Positions 53,857 to 63,476 of a stretch of DNA of 64,000 nucleotides are shown one piece after another (position 1 is the first letter of the stretch; every line of letters begins with the position of its first letter). The position numbers and the translations under genes were made by a program. Where the stretch lies: the NCBI GenBank assembly GCA_026415135.1, contig JAOAHS010000037.1:1-64000 (forward strand), given 5' to 3'. Source of the stretch: Calditerrivibrio sp. (GTDB lineage: Bacteria; Chrysiogenota; Deferribacteres; Deferribacterales; Calditerrivibrionaceae). The notes beneath the pieces were generated by a model that was not told the DNA's origin, ran no database searches, and saw only the letters and a program-made list of their open reading frames with translations.

Positions 53857-54765
53857 TTAGTAATTTCTCGGTACCTCAAGCATCCTCTGAATAGATTTAA
53901 GCGCCCTTACCCTTATATCTTCAGGTACAGTTACCACATACTGTTCTTTTAAAAGAGCATCATAAACACTTTTTAACGTTATTTTTTTCATATTTCTACA
54001 TTGAAACGTATCATAGGCCATGATAAACTCTTTATCAGGATTCTCCAACTTCAAACGGTAGAGTACCCCTCTTTCTGTTCCAATTATGAAGCGCTTTTTA
54101 TCTGACTTTTTTATATAGGTATAAAAACCCGAAGTGGAACAAACATGATCCGCCAAATCAACCACATCAGGAGGACACTCAGGGTGACACACAAAAACCG
54201 CATCAGGATACTTTTCCTTAAGAGATAAAATCTCTTTTGATGTTAATCGCTTATGGATGGGGCAAAAACCCTCCCATAATATAATCTCTTTATCCACAAA
54301 TCTCGATACATAATGTCCAAGATTCATATCTGGCGCAAAAATAATTCTATTCGTTTGTAAAGACTTCACTATATTTACAGCATTTGCTGAAGTACAGCAT
54401 ATATCACATTCAGCCTTTACATCCGCCGAAGAATTAACATAGCAAACAACCGGTACACCGGGATACGACTCTTTCATCTTCCTCAACCCCTCAGCAGTAA
54501 TCATATCTGCCATCGGACAACCTGCATCAATCTCTGGTAAAAGAACTTTTTTATCCGGCGAAAGGATGTAGGCTGTTTCAGCCATGAAGTGAACACCACA
54601 AAAGACTAAAACCTTATTTTTAACCTTCGAGGCTTCAATACTTAGCCCTAAAGAATCACCTGTAAAGTCTGCAATCTCTTGAATTTCATCTATCTGATAG
54701 TTATGAGCCAATATCACTGCATCCTTTTCCTTTGCCAGCTTCTTTATTTCAGCTTTTAGATCCAT
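53857..54765 (-). CDS. nadA: Quinolinate synthase NadA
   Basis: A 302-residue Nad[73 protein letters not shown], and [12 protein letters not shown] carry the cysteines of the [4Fe-4S] cluster. It condenses iminoaspartate with dihydroxyacetone phosphate to quinolinate in de novo NAD synthesis, which links to the nadE pair elsewhere in the window. The start was placed at ATG 54765 with GGAG seven bases ahead; an upstream TTG is an alternative. The gene overlaps the 3' end of ymdB by 17 bases. nadB and nadC are not in the window. Confidence 0.95.
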   Translation of the reverse strand: MDLKAEIKKLAKEKDAVILAHNYQIDEIQEIADFTGDSLGLSIEASKVKNKVLVFCGVHFMAETAYILSPDKKVLLPEIDAGCPMADMITAEGLRKMKESYPGVPVVCYVNSSADVKAECDICCTSANAVNIVKSLQTNRIIFAPDMNLGHYVSRFVDKEIILWEGFCPIHKRLTSKEILSLKEKYPDAVFVCHPECPPDVVDLADHVCSTSGFYTYIKKSDKKRFIIGTERGVLYRLKLENPDKEFIMAYDTFQCRNMKKITLKSVYDALLKEQYVVTVPEDIRVRALKSIQRMLEVPRNY

Positions 54766-55552
54766 CTTTTTCTCCAAAGATATTATATATCTTATTATAA
54801 CTTACAACACATCTTTTCTCAAGATCAAAAGAAAAGATTACGCCGCTAATGACTCCACGCCCCTTTAACTCCACCTCATTTTTATCAGGCATCCCAGATA
54901 TAAAACGATTTATAGCTTTCTGGGAATTCATCCCAATTACAGAATCTATCCCTCCACACATACCTACATCTGTAATGTAAAAGGTACCTTTTGGCAAGAT
55001 CCTGTCGTCATTGGTCTGGACATGGGTATGGGTACCAATAACCGCAGTAGCTCTTCCATCAACGTAAAAGGCAAAAGCGTTCTTTTCACTTGTCGCCTCT
55101 GCATGAAAGTCTACAATAATAATATCCGTATCTTCATTATGGAAAAAACTGTCAAAAGCTTTAAAGGGGCAGTCGGATAAGGGCATATAAACTCTACCCA
55201 TTAGGTTTAACACAGATACCCTCACACCTTTTTTTTCCAACCTAATAAACCCCTTACCTGGCTGTAAACTACTTACATTTTGAGGCCTCAGGACTTCATC
55301 ACACTTTTCTACATCCCTTTCAAACTCTTTCTTATCCCACACATGGTTACCTGTGGTAATTACATCAATACCCAAACCTTTCAACTCATCATAGACCTTT
55401 TTCGTTAGTCCAAAGCCCCCAGCAGCATTCTCCCCATTTGCGATGACAAGATCAGCCTGGTGCTTTTTAATGAGCCCCCTCATATGATCTTTGAGCAGAC
55501 TTCTACCATATCTACCTATTATATCACCAAGAAAAAGCACATTAAATGTCAT
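54749..55552 (-). CDS. ymdB: YmdB-like metallophosphoesterase (TIGR00282)
   Basis: A 267-residue metallophosphoesterase. [55 protein letters not shown] and [29 protein letters not shown] hold the metal-binding Asp, Glu, Asn and His residues of the TIGR00282 family. In Bacillus this protein is a 2',3'-cyclic nucleotide phosphodiesterase that influences RNA turnover and lies next to rny, as it does here: its ATG follows the rny stop directly. That conserved pairing supports the name. Its 3' end overlaps nadA. Confidence 0.93.
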   Translation of the reverse strand: MTFNVLFLGDIIGRYGRSLLKDHMRGLIKKHQADLVIANGENAAGGFGLTKKVYDELKGLGIDVITTGNHVWDKKEFERDVEKCDEVLRPQNVSSLQPGKGFIRLEKKGVRVSVLNLMGRVYMPLSDCPFKAFDSFFHNEDTDIIIVDFHAEATSEKNAFAFYVDGRATAVIGTHTHVQTNDDRILPKGTFYITDVGMCGGIDSVIGMNSQKAINRFISGMPDKNEVELKGRGVISGVIFSFDLEKRCVVSYNKIYNIFGEKDGSKS

Positions 55553-57115
55553 TTATCTTGCATACTCCACAGATCTTGACTCCCTGATAACAGAAACTTT
55601 TATCTGTCCTGGATAGGTCAACTCCTCCTCAATCTTTTTAGCGATATCCTTTGCAAGAGTATACATAGCATCATCGGTAACTACATCTGGTTCGACTATA
55701 ATACGAACCTCTCTACCAGCCTGAATAGCATAAGTTTTACTTACCCCTTCAAAACTTTTTGCTATCTCCTCGAGCTTTTCAAGTCTTTTAATATACGCTT
55801 CAAGGACCTCTCTCCTTGCACCTGGCCTTGATGCAGAAATAGCATCTGCAGCCTGTATCAAAACAGACTCCACATATTTAAATTCCTCTTCTCCATGATG
55901 TGAAAGGATAGCATTTATTATTCTTGGATCTTCATTATATTTTTTTACTATTTCGACCCCTATCGCTGTGTGGGATCCCTCACTCTCGTAATCTACAGCT
56001 TTACCAATATCATGAAGTAATCCCATCCTTTTTGCCATCTTTTCGTTTAATCCCAGTTCAGCAGCCATTAAACCAGCAATCTTAGCAACCTCGATAGAAT
56101 GGGCTAAAACATTTTGTCCATAACTCGTTCTAAATTGAAGCCTGCCAACAAGCTTTAGAAGTTCGGGATGAATATTGTGTAAACCTAATCTAAAAGCAGT
56201 CTCTTCTCCCACCTCAAGGATCTTCTTGTCAAGCTCTTCTTTGCTCTTCTCGTATATTTCTTCTATCCTTGTGGGATGAATTCTTCCATCAGCTATCAGT
56301 TTTTCCAGTGTCATTTTGGCTATCTCCCTACGATACGGATCATAAGATGACAATATAACCGCCTCAGGAGTATCATCCACTATGATATCGACACCTGTTA
56401 TACTTTCAAATGTTCTTATATTTCTACCCTCTCGTCCTATAATCCTACCCTTCATCTCATCACTTGGAAGATTAACAATCGATACAGCTATTTCACCAAC
56501 ATATTCTGGTGCACACCTCTGGATAGCCGTAGCAACAATCTCTTTACTCTTCTTCTCTGCTTCCCTTTTAGCCTCCTCTTCGATCTCCCTTACTATCCTT
56601 GCAGCATCCTGTTTGGCTTCAGCTTCCATAAGAGATATGAGATAGTTCTTAGCCTCCTCCTTTGTCATACCAGCGACTTTTTCAATCTCTGAAAGCATTT
56701 TCAATTTCATGTTTTCAGTCTCGATTTTCAGAGCTTCTACCTCTTGGAGCTTCCTATCAAACTCCTGTTCTTTTTTACTTATAAGCTCCTCTTTCTTCTC
56801 AATCAATTCGATTTTCTTATCGATCGACTCCTCCTTGGTCAAAAGCCTTTTTTCTACAAGTTGTAATTCCTTTCTTCTTTCCTTCATCTCCTTTTCTGCT
56901 TCCTGCTTTGCTTTAAATACTATGTCCTTAGCTTCGATCTTAGCATCTTTTACAATCTCATCCGCTTCCCTTTTAGCCCGCTGTATTATTTCATCAGCAG
57001 CTCTATTCTGTTTTGCGTTTTCCTCAGCTATTTTCTTCTTTTGTATCTGCTGCCCAATAAAAAAACCTGCAGCAACACCAACAATTGCAACAATAATAGA
57101 TATAACAACAGTCAT
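55553..57115 (-). CDS. rny: Ribonuclease Y
   Basis: A 520-residue RNase Y. A single N-terminal membrane helix ([19 protein letters not shown]) is followed by a long coiled coil rich in Lys and Glu (about 25-195), a KH domain with [16 protein letters not shown], and an HD domain with [12 protein letters not shown] and [11 protein letters not shown]. It starts decay of many mRNAs at the membrane. The HD motif and KH loop are intact. It is followed by ymdB with no gap and preceded by ygfA three bases upstream. Confidence 0.96.
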   Translation of the reverse strand: MTVVISIIVAIVGVAAGFFIGQQIQKKKIAEENAKQNRAADEIIQRAKREADEIVKDAKIEAKDIVFKAKQEAEKEMKERRKELQLVEKRLLTKEESIDKKIELIEKKEELISKKEQEFDRKLQEVEALKIETENMKLKMLSEIEKVAGMTKEEAKNYLISLMEAEAKQDAARIVREIEEEAKREAEKKSKEIVATAIQRCAPEYVGEIAVSIVNLPSDEMKGRIIGREGRNIRTFESITGVDIIVDDTPEAVILSSYDPYRREIAKMTLEKLIADGRIHPTRIEEIYEKSKEELDKKILEVGEETAFRLGLHNIHPELLKLVGRLQFRTSYGQNVLAHSIEVAKIAGLMAAELGLNEKMAKRMGLLHDIGKAVDYESEGSHTAIGVEIVKKYNEDPRIINAILSHHGEEEFKYVESVLIQAADAISASRPGARREVLEAYIKRLEKLEEIAKSFEGVSKTYAIQAGREVRIIVEPDVVTDDAMYTLAKDIAKKIEEELTYPGQIKVSVIRESRSVEYAR

Positions 57116-57118
57116 AAT

Positions 57119-57658
57119 CTACCTCCTGTAAATATTTTCTTCTGTAATAACTATATCAAGATGTTTATCCCAGGGATCTATTTCTATATGCTGGACCAAT
57201 TGAAACTGGTAAGCCAGCCCAACTCTAACTCCCTTAACATCTTCTAGTATCCTATCATACACACCTTTACCCATGCCAACTCTGTTACACATAACATCAA
57301 ACGCCACCAGCGGTATCACCACCACATCAAAGTCATACCTTACTTCATTGCTTTCAGGTTCCTGTATCCCATATTTGCCGGTGATCATCTTATCATCACC
57401 TTCATATTTGCAAGGCAAAAATAACCCATTTACATGTTTAGGCAAAAAGATTAGAGCATCTTTTTTATAAAGAGTATCTATAATATATTTAGTTCTCACC
57501 TCATTACCTACACTCCAGTAAACGAGATAACTACACCTATCCCCATAGAGATTTAAAAATCTATCTTGAATTATCTTACTTTTTGTCTCTACCAAGTTTA
57601 TATCCAGTGTTTTTCGAAAATCCACAACGCTACATCTAATTTCAGCCTTACTAACCAT
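57119..57658 (-). CDS. ygfA: 5-formyltetrahydrofolate cyclo-ligase
   Basis: A 179-residue enzyme when started at ATG 57658. The longer frame to 57787 reads through rarA and adds 43 residues that look like shadow sequence. YLVYWSVGNEVRTKYIID, ALIFLPKHVNGLFLP and, near the C-terminus, NRVGMGKGVYDRILE are the family motifs, the last being the G-x-G-x-G-x-Y-D nucleotide loop. It converts 5-formyl-THF to 5,10-methenyl-THF using ATP. The start overlaps the rarA stop by eight bases. Together with zapA and the 6S RNA this is the classic zapA-ssrS-ygfA neighbourhood. Confidence 0.92.
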   Translation of the reverse strand: MVSKAEIRCSVVDFRKTLDINLVETKSKIIQDRFLNLYGDRCSYLVYWSVGNEVRTKYIIDTLYKKDALIFLPKHVNGLFLPCKYEGDDKMITGKYGIQEPESNEVRYDFDVVVIPLVAFDVMCNRVGMGKGVYDRILEDVKGVRVGLAYQFQLVQHIEIDPWDKHLDIVITEENIYRR

Positions 57659-58859
57659 ATCTTTTTTTCCCTTTCCACAACTCTGATAATCTGTCCCTGA
57701 TCTTCTTTTCAAAACCATACTCCGAAGGAAAATAGAATTGCTCCTCAATACCCATATAATCCTGAGAAACAAAACCGCCATATTCAAAAGGGTACTTATA
57801 GCTTTTGGAGTTGCTTTTTATAGTGTTTGGTACTAATACATCATGCTCTTTTAAAAAGTTGCTAACATTTTTCATCGCTTCATAGCTTCTATTACTCTTA
57901 TGACAAGAAGCCAGATAAGTAACTGCATGGGACAAAAGGATCTCCCCTTCAGGCATTCCAACCCTTTCAAAGAGATTCCAAACAGCCATAAGGAACACTG
58001 CAGCATCCGGATGAGCATTTCCTATATCCTCAGAACAGCTTATTGCAAGCCTTCTAAAGATAGTATCAGCACTTACACCAGATCTAAGCAATTTATAGCA
58101 CCATAATAGGGCAGCATCCGGATCGCTTCCCCTTATACTCTTGATCAACGCAGACAAAAGATCATAGTGATCATCCACAGAATATTGGGAGGACAAAATA
58201 AGTTCATCCACCTCAAACATTGGTTTTACCGAACCATCTGAAATATCAGCACAGCTTATTGCAGCATCTATGAAATTCAATAGCCTTCGACCATCTCCTC
58301 CAGAAACTTTTACTGCTCTTTCCACTAGATGGTCTTCAAACTCTATCTCCTTTATACCTCTTGATCTTTTAAGATGAACAATAGACCTTTCTGCTATCTT
58401 TTTTAATGACGCATCATCTAACTTTTCAAATTTTAAAAAATGTGCCCTCGACCTTATAGCAGGTGTCAAAGAAAAAAAAGGGTTTTCTGTAGATGCACCA
58501 ACTACCTTTGCATATTTTTCATCAACAACATCTAACAATAAATCCTGTTGTACTTTCGTAAATCTATGTATCTCATCAATGAAGATCAGAGCACCTTGAC
58601 CGGTCTTTTTTGCAGTATCTATGATCTTTTTAATATCGGAACTACCTGATGATGACGCATGAAAACAGTAGTATGGCAGACAAAGCTCATTACAAAGTAA
58701 TCTAGCAAATGAACTCTTTCCGGTCCCTGTAGGCCCTGTTAAAATAAGGATATCAAACTCCCCTTTTAAAATAAACCTCACCTTAGGGGAATTAAGTACC
58801 TTTTGCCCTATCAGTTCATCCAAACTTTTTGGTATTAGCTCATCTACTAATCTCTGCAT
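57651..58859 (-). CDS. rarA: Replication-associated recombination protein A (RarA/MgsA)
   Basis: A 402-residue AAA+ clamp-loader-like ATPase. PKSLDELIGQKVL starts the family pattern, LTGPTGTGKSSFARLL is Walker A, LIFIDEIHRFTKVQQDLLLDVVDE is Walker B plus arm, and VGASTENPFFSLTPAIRSR is the sensor region. It acts at stalled replication forks. The start at ATG 58859 has a GGGG ribosome binding site separated by seven T; both lie inside the closing stem and tail of the 6S RNA. The protein ends where ygfA begins with an eight-base overlap. Confidence 0.95.
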   Translation of the reverse strand: MQRLVDELIPKSLDELIGQKVLNSPKVRFILKGEFDILILTGPTGTGKSSFARLLCNELCLPYYCFHASSSGSSDIKKIIDTAKKTGQGALIFIDEIHRFTKVQQDLLLDVVDEKYAKVVGASTENPFFSLTPAIRSRAHFLKFEKLDDASLKKIAERSIVHLKRSRGIKEIEFEDHLVERAVKVSGGDGRRLLNFIDAAISCADISDGSVKPMFEVDELILSSQYSVDDHYDLLSALIKSIRGSDPDAALLWCYKLLRSGVSADTIFRRLAISCSEDIGNAHPDAAVFLMAVWNLFERVGMPEGEILLSHAVTYLASCHKSNRSYEAMKNVSNFLKEHDVLVPNTIKSNSKSYKYPFEYGGFVSQDYMGIEEQFYFPSEYGFEKKIRDRLSELWKGKKRYG

Positions 58860-59043
58860 AAAAAAACCCCGCAAGACCGTGTGCAGAGTCGGTTTAAAGC
58901 CCTGGCTTACCAGGTACTTTTGGGAATCACCACCACTTTAGGCTTCCTGCTACTGGGCAGGCCTGCACACCATGGTGCGTATCATCCCTTAATTTAGAGG
59001 TGTTGGCTCCAAACTTATCTGCAACCACGAATCCCGCAGGGTT
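58860..59043 (-). ncRNA. ssrS: 6S RNA (SsrS)
   Basis: A structured, gene-free stretch of about 184 bases lies between zapA and rarA/ygfA, the classical position of ssrS. The 5' end AACCCTGC (59043-59036) pairs with 3' GCGGGGTT (58872-58865) along eight positions, with one G-T pair, as a closing stem; further in TGCAGA pairs with TCTGCA. The 3' side of the central region has a CCTGG-TAAG-CCAGG hairpin, and the conserved GAAGCCTAAA block is present. Transcription would end in seven T (58866-58860). 6S RNA binds sigma-70 RNA polymerase as a promoter mimic. Ends are estimated. Confidence 0.85.
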
Positions 59044-59294
59044 TATTCCAATCTACCGATTAGTTCCTGCAATTTAGATTCGCAATCTTCTAACTTTCTC
59101 TTAACTTCATAATATTCTGCAGCTATCTTAATAGCTGCCATAACTGCTAACGTTGACGTTGTTAATATATGTCCATTTTTTTCAATCTGCTTCATAGTTT
59201 CTTCGACATACGATGCAGCTTGTTTAACTAACCCTGCATCATTGCAGGATATTCTATATTTATTCCCATATACAAAAACCTCATTTGTTGCCAA
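59043..59294 (-). CDS. zapA: Cell division protein ZapA
   Basis: An 83-residue ZapA. VFVYGNKYRISCNDAGLVKQAASYVEETMKQI and TLAVMAAIKIAAEYYEVKRKLEDCESKL match the family: a short beta-hairpin head and long coiled-coil helix. It tetramerises and bundles FtsZ filaments at the division ring. It lies 10 bases after the small coiled-coil gene. Its stop codon (59043-59045) touches the 5' end of the 6S RNA. Identity is supported by both sequence and neighbours. Confidence 0.9.
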   Translation of the reverse strand: MATNEVFVYGNKYRISCNDAGLVKQAASYVEETMKQIEKNGHILTTSTLAVMAAIKIAAEYYEVKRKLEDCESKLQELIGRLE

Positions 59295-59304
59295 CTATTC
59301 ACCC

Positions 59305-59490
59305 CTAAATCTTCTCCAGTAACCGCTCAATCCTCTCTGCCACTGCCTCTCGCTCTTGCTTTAACCTCTGATTCTCCTTTAATATTTCATCTTTTTCTAT
59401 CTCTAATCTTTCTACCTTTAATTGTAATGCATTATAATCTTCTAAAAGCTTATCAATCTTTTTACTCAACTTATCTATCAACTCTTCCAT
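59305..59490 (-). CDS. Small coiled-coil protein, ZapB-like
   Basis: A 61-residue protein that is almost wholly a heptad coiled coil (LIDKLSKKIDKLLEDYNALQ and LEIEKDEILKENQRLKQER). It resembles ZapB, a small coiled-coil division protein that binds ZapA, and it is directly upstream of zapA with a 10-base gap. The size and polarity fit. Coiled-coil likeness alone is weak evidence for homology, so the name rests mainly on position. No other motif is present. Confidence 0.75.
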   Translation of the reverse strand: MEELIDKLSKKIDKLLEDYNALQLKVERLEIEKDEILKENQRLKQEREAVAERIERLLEKI

Positions 59491-59530
59491 ATAGATAATC
59501 TAATACATAATTATACTTGTGTCAATATCT

Positions 59531-61897
59531 TTACCTCAGCAAGGCTCCAAATCTATTTGACAAGTCTTTTAACAAAGCTTCCACGATAACATTTGCCTCT
59601 TCATCAGTCAGTGTTTTTTCTTGATGGTTTAAATATATACGAAAAGCAAGACTTACTTTACCATCTCCTATCTTTTCACCCTCATATCTATCAAACAGTT
59701 CCACATCTTTTATAAGCTCATTATAAGCTTTAATAAATTCTAAAATCTTTCCAGCATATAGCTCTTTGTCTAGAACAACAGCTATATCCCTATAAATAAA
59801 TGGGTACTGGGTTATCTTAGAATACTTTTTTCTTATCTTGGCATTTGCATCACTTAAAATATTTAGGTCTATTTCACAAATGTACAGCGCAGTATCCACA
59901 TCAAGGCGTTCGTACTCTGATGGATGAAGCTCCCCAATGAAACCCACCTTTACACCAGAGAGATAAAGATCTGCTCCTTTTCCAGGATGTAAAAAATCGA
60001 TCTCTGTTCTCCTGTATTCACACTGCAGGTTCAACTTCTTTAAAACATTTTCCAGAGTAGACTTTAGATAGAAGAATGTATCAGCTTCTTCTCTACCTAC
60101 CCAATTATTCCCATAAAACCCACCCATAACACCGAAGGCTAATCTTGCCCTTTCCTCTGGTAAGTTTAGCCCATCCTTCCAACTATGAACATTGGCCACT
60201 TCAAACACTTTTAACTGTTTAACACCACTTTTATAATTATTGATCAAACTCTTAATAATACCTGGAAAAACCTGACACCTCATGGTATCCATATCGGAAG
60301 ATATAGGGTTTTTAACCTTAACAGTCCTACACCCTTCAGCATACCTATCCACAATATCAGCACTCATAAAAGAATAGTTGATCACTTCATGATAACCTAT
60401 GTCTGCCATCAAAAACTTGATTTCTCTAATCACCTTTTGCAGATTATCCTCTTCATCCGATACAGCATATATTTTTGGTATAGTAACTGGTATCTTATCA
60501 TATCCATATATTCTGGCCACCTCTTCAGCCAAATCCTGCCATCTTTCCACATCATGTCTATACGAAGGAACAACTACTTCATCCCCAACTAATTCAAAGC
60601 CAGCAGATGTAAGTATCTTATCCACTTCCTCCTTATTTAAATCTACGCCTATAAAATCTATTATCTTTTTGTAATCGTATCTTAATTTTACCTGCTCATA
60701 CGGTTTGTAAGGATTGCTGAGGATACCTGTAAGTATTGCTCCACCAGCAAGTTCTATTATCATGTTTGCTGCTTTGTCTATCATTTCTAATGTTTGAACC
60801 CTATCAATACCCCTCTCATACCTATATGAGGAGTCGGTCTTCATCCCCAATCTCCTGGCAGTCATTCTTATAGATTCTGGTCTAAAATATGCACATTCAA
60901 GAAAAACATCAACAGTGTCATCGCTGATTCCTGAAAATTCTCCGCCCATAACACCAGCTATCGCCAATACTTTTTTCTCATCGGCGATAACAAGCATATC
61001 ACTATTTAATACTCTCTCTTTTCCATCAAGGGTTATCACCTTCTCACCTTGTGATGCATTCCTCACTACGATACCACCTTCAATCATCTTTAGATCAAAA
61101 GCATGCAAAGGCTGTCCGTATTCTATCATAAGATAGTTGGTAACATCGACAATATTGTTTATCGGTCTTATCCCTGCAGATCTAAGTCTATACTGTACCC
61201 ATATTGGTGAACTTTTCACCTCTATATTCTTTATGATTCTTCCTAAATATATGGGACAATCTTTATCATTAAGAACTTTTACATACCTATATTTATCTGC
61301 AACATCTTCACTCTGTAGTATACTAACACTTTTACGAATAACTTTTTTATTAAAAAGGGTAGCAACCTCTCTTGCAACACCAAGTATGCTTAGACAATCA
61401 GCTCTATTTGGAGTAACATTTAGTTCTAATATTGTATCCCCAGTCTGCACAATTTCATTAAAATCAACCCCCACATTTGTACTTTCATCAAGAACAAGTA
61501 TCCCATCACTCTCCTCTTCAAGCCCCAATTCTGATGCTGAACATATCATCCCTTTAGACTCAACACCCCTGATTTTTGTCTCTTTAATTTTCAAACCATT
61601 GGGCAATACAGCACCCACCATAGCAAAAGGGACAACTTGACCTTCCGCGACATTAGCCGCACCACATACCACCTGATACGTTGCTTTACCGGTATCAACA
61701 ACACATACAGAGAGTTTATCAGCATCTGGATGTTTCGATTTTGATAGTACCTTAGCAGTAATTACATTGGTTACCCTTTCCTTTCTTTCAACTCCTTCCA
61801 CCTCAAGCCCACTCATAGTGAGCCTGTTGATCAATGTATCTAACTCAATATCTCTAATATCCACAAACTCATTTAACCAATTTAAGCTAACTCTCAT
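59531..61897 (-). CDS. pheT: Phenylalanyl-tRNA synthetase, beta subunit
   Basis: A 788-residue PheT. It starts MRVSLNWLNEFVDI, has a tRNA-binding OB domain (HPDADKLSVCVVDTG), an editing B3/B4 region (YLGRIIKNIEVKSSPIWVQYRLRSAGIRPINNIVDVTNYLMIEYGQPLHAFD), B5 with YKPYEQVKLRY, and a C-terminal FDX-ACB fold (ITQYPFIYRDIAVVLDK). It supports tRNA binding and editing. It follows pheS by nine bases. Length is normal. No T-box is seen ahead of the pheS gene. Confidence 0.97.
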   Translation of the reverse strand: MRVSLNWLNEFVDIRDIELDTLINRLTMSGLEVEGVERKERVTNVITAKVLSKSKHPDADKLSVCVVDTGKATYQVVCGAANVAEGQVVPFAMVGAVLPNGLKIKETKIRGVESKGMICSASELGLEEESDGILVLDESTNVGVDFNEIVQTGDTILELNVTPNRADCLSILGVAREVATLFNKKVIRKSVSILQSEDVADKYRYVKVLNDKDCPIYLGRIIKNIEVKSSPIWVQYRLRSAGIRPINNIVDVTNYLMIEYGQPLHAFDLKMIEGGIVVRNASQGEKVITLDGKERVLNSDMLVIADEKKVLAIAGVMGGEFSGISDDTVDVFLECAYFRPESIRMTARRLGMKTDSSYRYERGIDRVQTLEMIDKAANMIIELAGGAILTGILSNPYKPYEQVKLRYDYKKIIDFIGVDLNKEEVDKILTSAGFELVGDEVVVPSYRHDVERWQDLAEEVARIYGYDKIPVTIPKIYAVSDEEDNLQKVIREIKFLMADIGYHEVINYSFMSADIVDRYAEGCRTVKVKNPISSDMDTMRCQVFPGIIKSLINNYKSGVKQLKVFEVANVHSWKDGLNLPEERARLAFGVMGGFYGNNWVGREEADTFFYLKSTLENVLKKLNLQCEYRRTEIDFLHPGKGADLYLSGVKVGFIGELHPSEYERLDVDTALYICEIDLNILSDANAKIRKKYSKITQYPFIYRDIAVVLDKELYAGKILEFIKAYNELIKDVELFDRYEGEKIGDGKVSLAFRIYLNHQEKTLTDEEANVIVEALLKDLSNRFGALLR

Positions 61898-61906
61898 ATC
61901 AACTCC

Positions 61907-62917
61907 TTAAAATTGTCTCAAAAATCTTATGTTATTTTCAAAAAACAATCTCAAATCATCTATTCTAAATTTTAACATAGTAATCCTTTCTATCCCCATA
62001 CCAAAAGCAAACCCCTTATACCGCTCAGAGTCATAACCTACTGATTCTAAAACCTTAGGATGAACCATCCCAGATCCCAATATCTCCAGCCAGCCAGTTC
62101 CTTTGCAAACCCTACAGCCATTTCCGTTACAGATAACACATCCCATATCTACCTCAGCAGAAGGTTCGGTAAATGGGAAGAAACTAGGCCTAAACCTAAC
62201 AGGTATATCCTTTCCAAAAAGTCTGTGAATAAATGTAACCAAAGCCCCTTTAAGATCGCCAAATGTAACATACTCATCTATCAAAAGCCCCTCCACCTGA
62301 TGAAACATCGGTGTATGGGTCACATCGCTATCGCATCTATAAACCTTGCCAGGAGCTATGATCTTTATAGGTGGATTTTTTTTCTCCATTGTTCTTATCT
62401 GAACTGGGGATGTGTGCGTTCTAAGGAGCACCTCACCCTCAATATAAAAAGTATCCTGCATATCCCTTGCCGGGTGTTCTTTAGGGATGTTTAGTGCTTC
62501 GAAGTTGTAAAAATCAAGTTCTATTTCTGGACCGGTAGCAAGCTCATACCCCATAGACTTAAATATGTCAACGATCTCGTAATAGACCTGTGTGATTGGG
62601 TGCAAACTGCCATACTCAAGGGGAAAAGCTGGTAACGTAATATCTAACTTCTCTTTTGATAATTTCAACGCTATCTCTTCTTTCTTTAATTGGCTCTCTT
62701 TTTCAGCATACCTTTGTTCAAAATCCTCTCTTATTTTAACAAGGTTTTTACCAACCTCTGCCCTCTTGCTCTCTTCCACATTTCTCAACTCTTTGTTCAG
62801 CAGCGAAATTATACCTTTTTTACCAAGATACTTTACCCAAACTTGATATAGCTCCTCTACATTTTTTGATTTTTCTATCTCCTCAATATACCTATAGATT
62901 TCTTCCTTTATCTCCAT
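61907..62917 (-). CDS. pheS: Phenylalanyl-tRNA synthetase, alpha subunit
   Basis: A 336-residue class II synthetase subunit. N-terminal coiled coil (about 1-100), then motif 2-like [46 protein letters not shown], and motif 3 [18 protein letters not shown] cysteine-rich insertion [16 protein letters not shown] (four Cys, zinc-ribbon-like) stands near residue 265; this occurs in some bacterial PheS proteins. It catalyses Phe-tRNA formation with PheT. Upstream lies a promoter region overlapping the terminator of the ferritin-like gene. Confidence 0.96.
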   Translation of the reverse strand: MEIKEEIYRYIEEIEKSKNVEELYQVWVKYLGKKGIISLLNKELRNVEESKRAEVGKNLVKIREDFEQRYAEKESQLKKEEIALKLSKEKLDITLPAFPLEYGSLHPITQVYYEIVDIFKSMGYELATGPEIELDFYNFEALNIPKEHPARDMQDTFYIEGEVLLRTHTSPVQIRTMEKKNPPIKIIAPGKVYRCDSDVTHTPMFHQVEGLLIDEYVTFGDLKGALVTFIHRLFGKDIPVRFRPSFFPFTEPSAEVDMGCVICNGNGCRVCKGTGWLEILGSGMVHPKVLESVGYDSERYKGFAFGMGIERITMLKFRIDDLRLFFENNIRFLRQF

Positions 62918-62961
62918 CAGCTACTCCCACTTTTTTTTAATCTTATATAATAAAATTAGAT

Positions 62962-62991
62962 AAAAAAAAAGGGGCAAAAGCCCCTCTTTTT
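62962..62991 (-). terminator. Terminator after the ferritin-like gene
   Basis: GGGGC (62971-62975) and GCCCC (62980-62984) form the core stem around AAAA, extended by flanking A/T pairs. On the minus strand it is followed by nine T. It lies about 20 bases after the ferritin-like stop codon. It can also serve the plus strand (TCTTTTT follows), but no plus-strand gene is nearby. Confidence 0.88.
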
Positions 62992-63006
62992 GATTTTAAT
63001 GATCAA

Positions 63007-63468
63007 TTAATTTTCGGTCAGCACAATGTCATCATACATCTTTTGAATGTTATTCCTATGGCAAGCTTCCTCTATAGCTAACTTCTTGAAAAGCTCTTCC
63101 ACTTCCTGACCCTTAAACTTCTCTGCAAGCTTTTCATAAAATATTCTTGAATTATCTTCATGCTTCATAGCAATTCTCAGTACATCCTGAACAGACATAT
63201 CTTCTGTTATCACTTTAGGTAGCACCATATTAGTAATCCCAAGATCTGTATAATAACATTTTGAATCCAATCCTACAATACTTATATCACCAGACTGTAT
63301 GATCCTTTCTATAAGATCTCTGTGCTTTATCTCTTCTTCAGCAAGTTCCCTGATAATAGCTTTGGCTCCCAGATCCTTTACAAAGTTTAGAAGCTTCTGG
63401 TAAAACTCATATGCAAGCACTTCTTTTTCTTTAGCATCTTCTAATGCTTCTCTAATAGTTATTTCCAT
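63007..63468 (-). CDS. Ferritin-like di-iron protein (rubrerythrin family)
   Basis: A 153-residue ferritin-like four-helix protein. The di-iron ligands appear in two E-x-x-H units: REALEDAKEKEVLAYEFY (first Glu), AEEEIKHRDLI (Glu...His), RIAMKHEDNSRIFYEKL and LAIEEACHRNNI (Glu...His). There is no rubredoxin-like Cys-rich tail, so it is the erythrin domain only. A long loop DSKCYYTDLGIT sits between helices 2 and 3. Such proteins reduce peroxide or store iron in anaerobes. It follows nuoN by eight bases. Confidence 0.88.
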   Translation of the reverse strand: MEITIREALEDAKEKEVLAYEFYQKLLNFVKDLGAKAIIRELAEEEIKHRDLIERIIQSGDISIVGLDSKCYYTDLGITNMVLPKVITEDMSVQDVLRIAMKHEDNSRIFYEKLAEKFKGQEVEELFKKLAIEEACHRNNIQKMYDDIVLTEN

Positions 63469-63476
63469 ACATCACC

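Noticed and set aside
57659-57787. N-terminal extension of the 5-formyl-THF cyclo-ligase frame
   Set aside because: It lies inside rarA in another frame, shows no family likeness, and the ATG at 57658 begins the conserved part.
61137-61640. A 167-codon plus-strand frame opposite pheT
   Set aside because: Antisense of conserved pheT codons with no independent support.
62918-63006. T-box or attenuator ahead of pheS
   Set aside because: The gap is 89 bases and is filled by the terminator of the ferritin-like gene; no T-box or leader peptide pattern is present.
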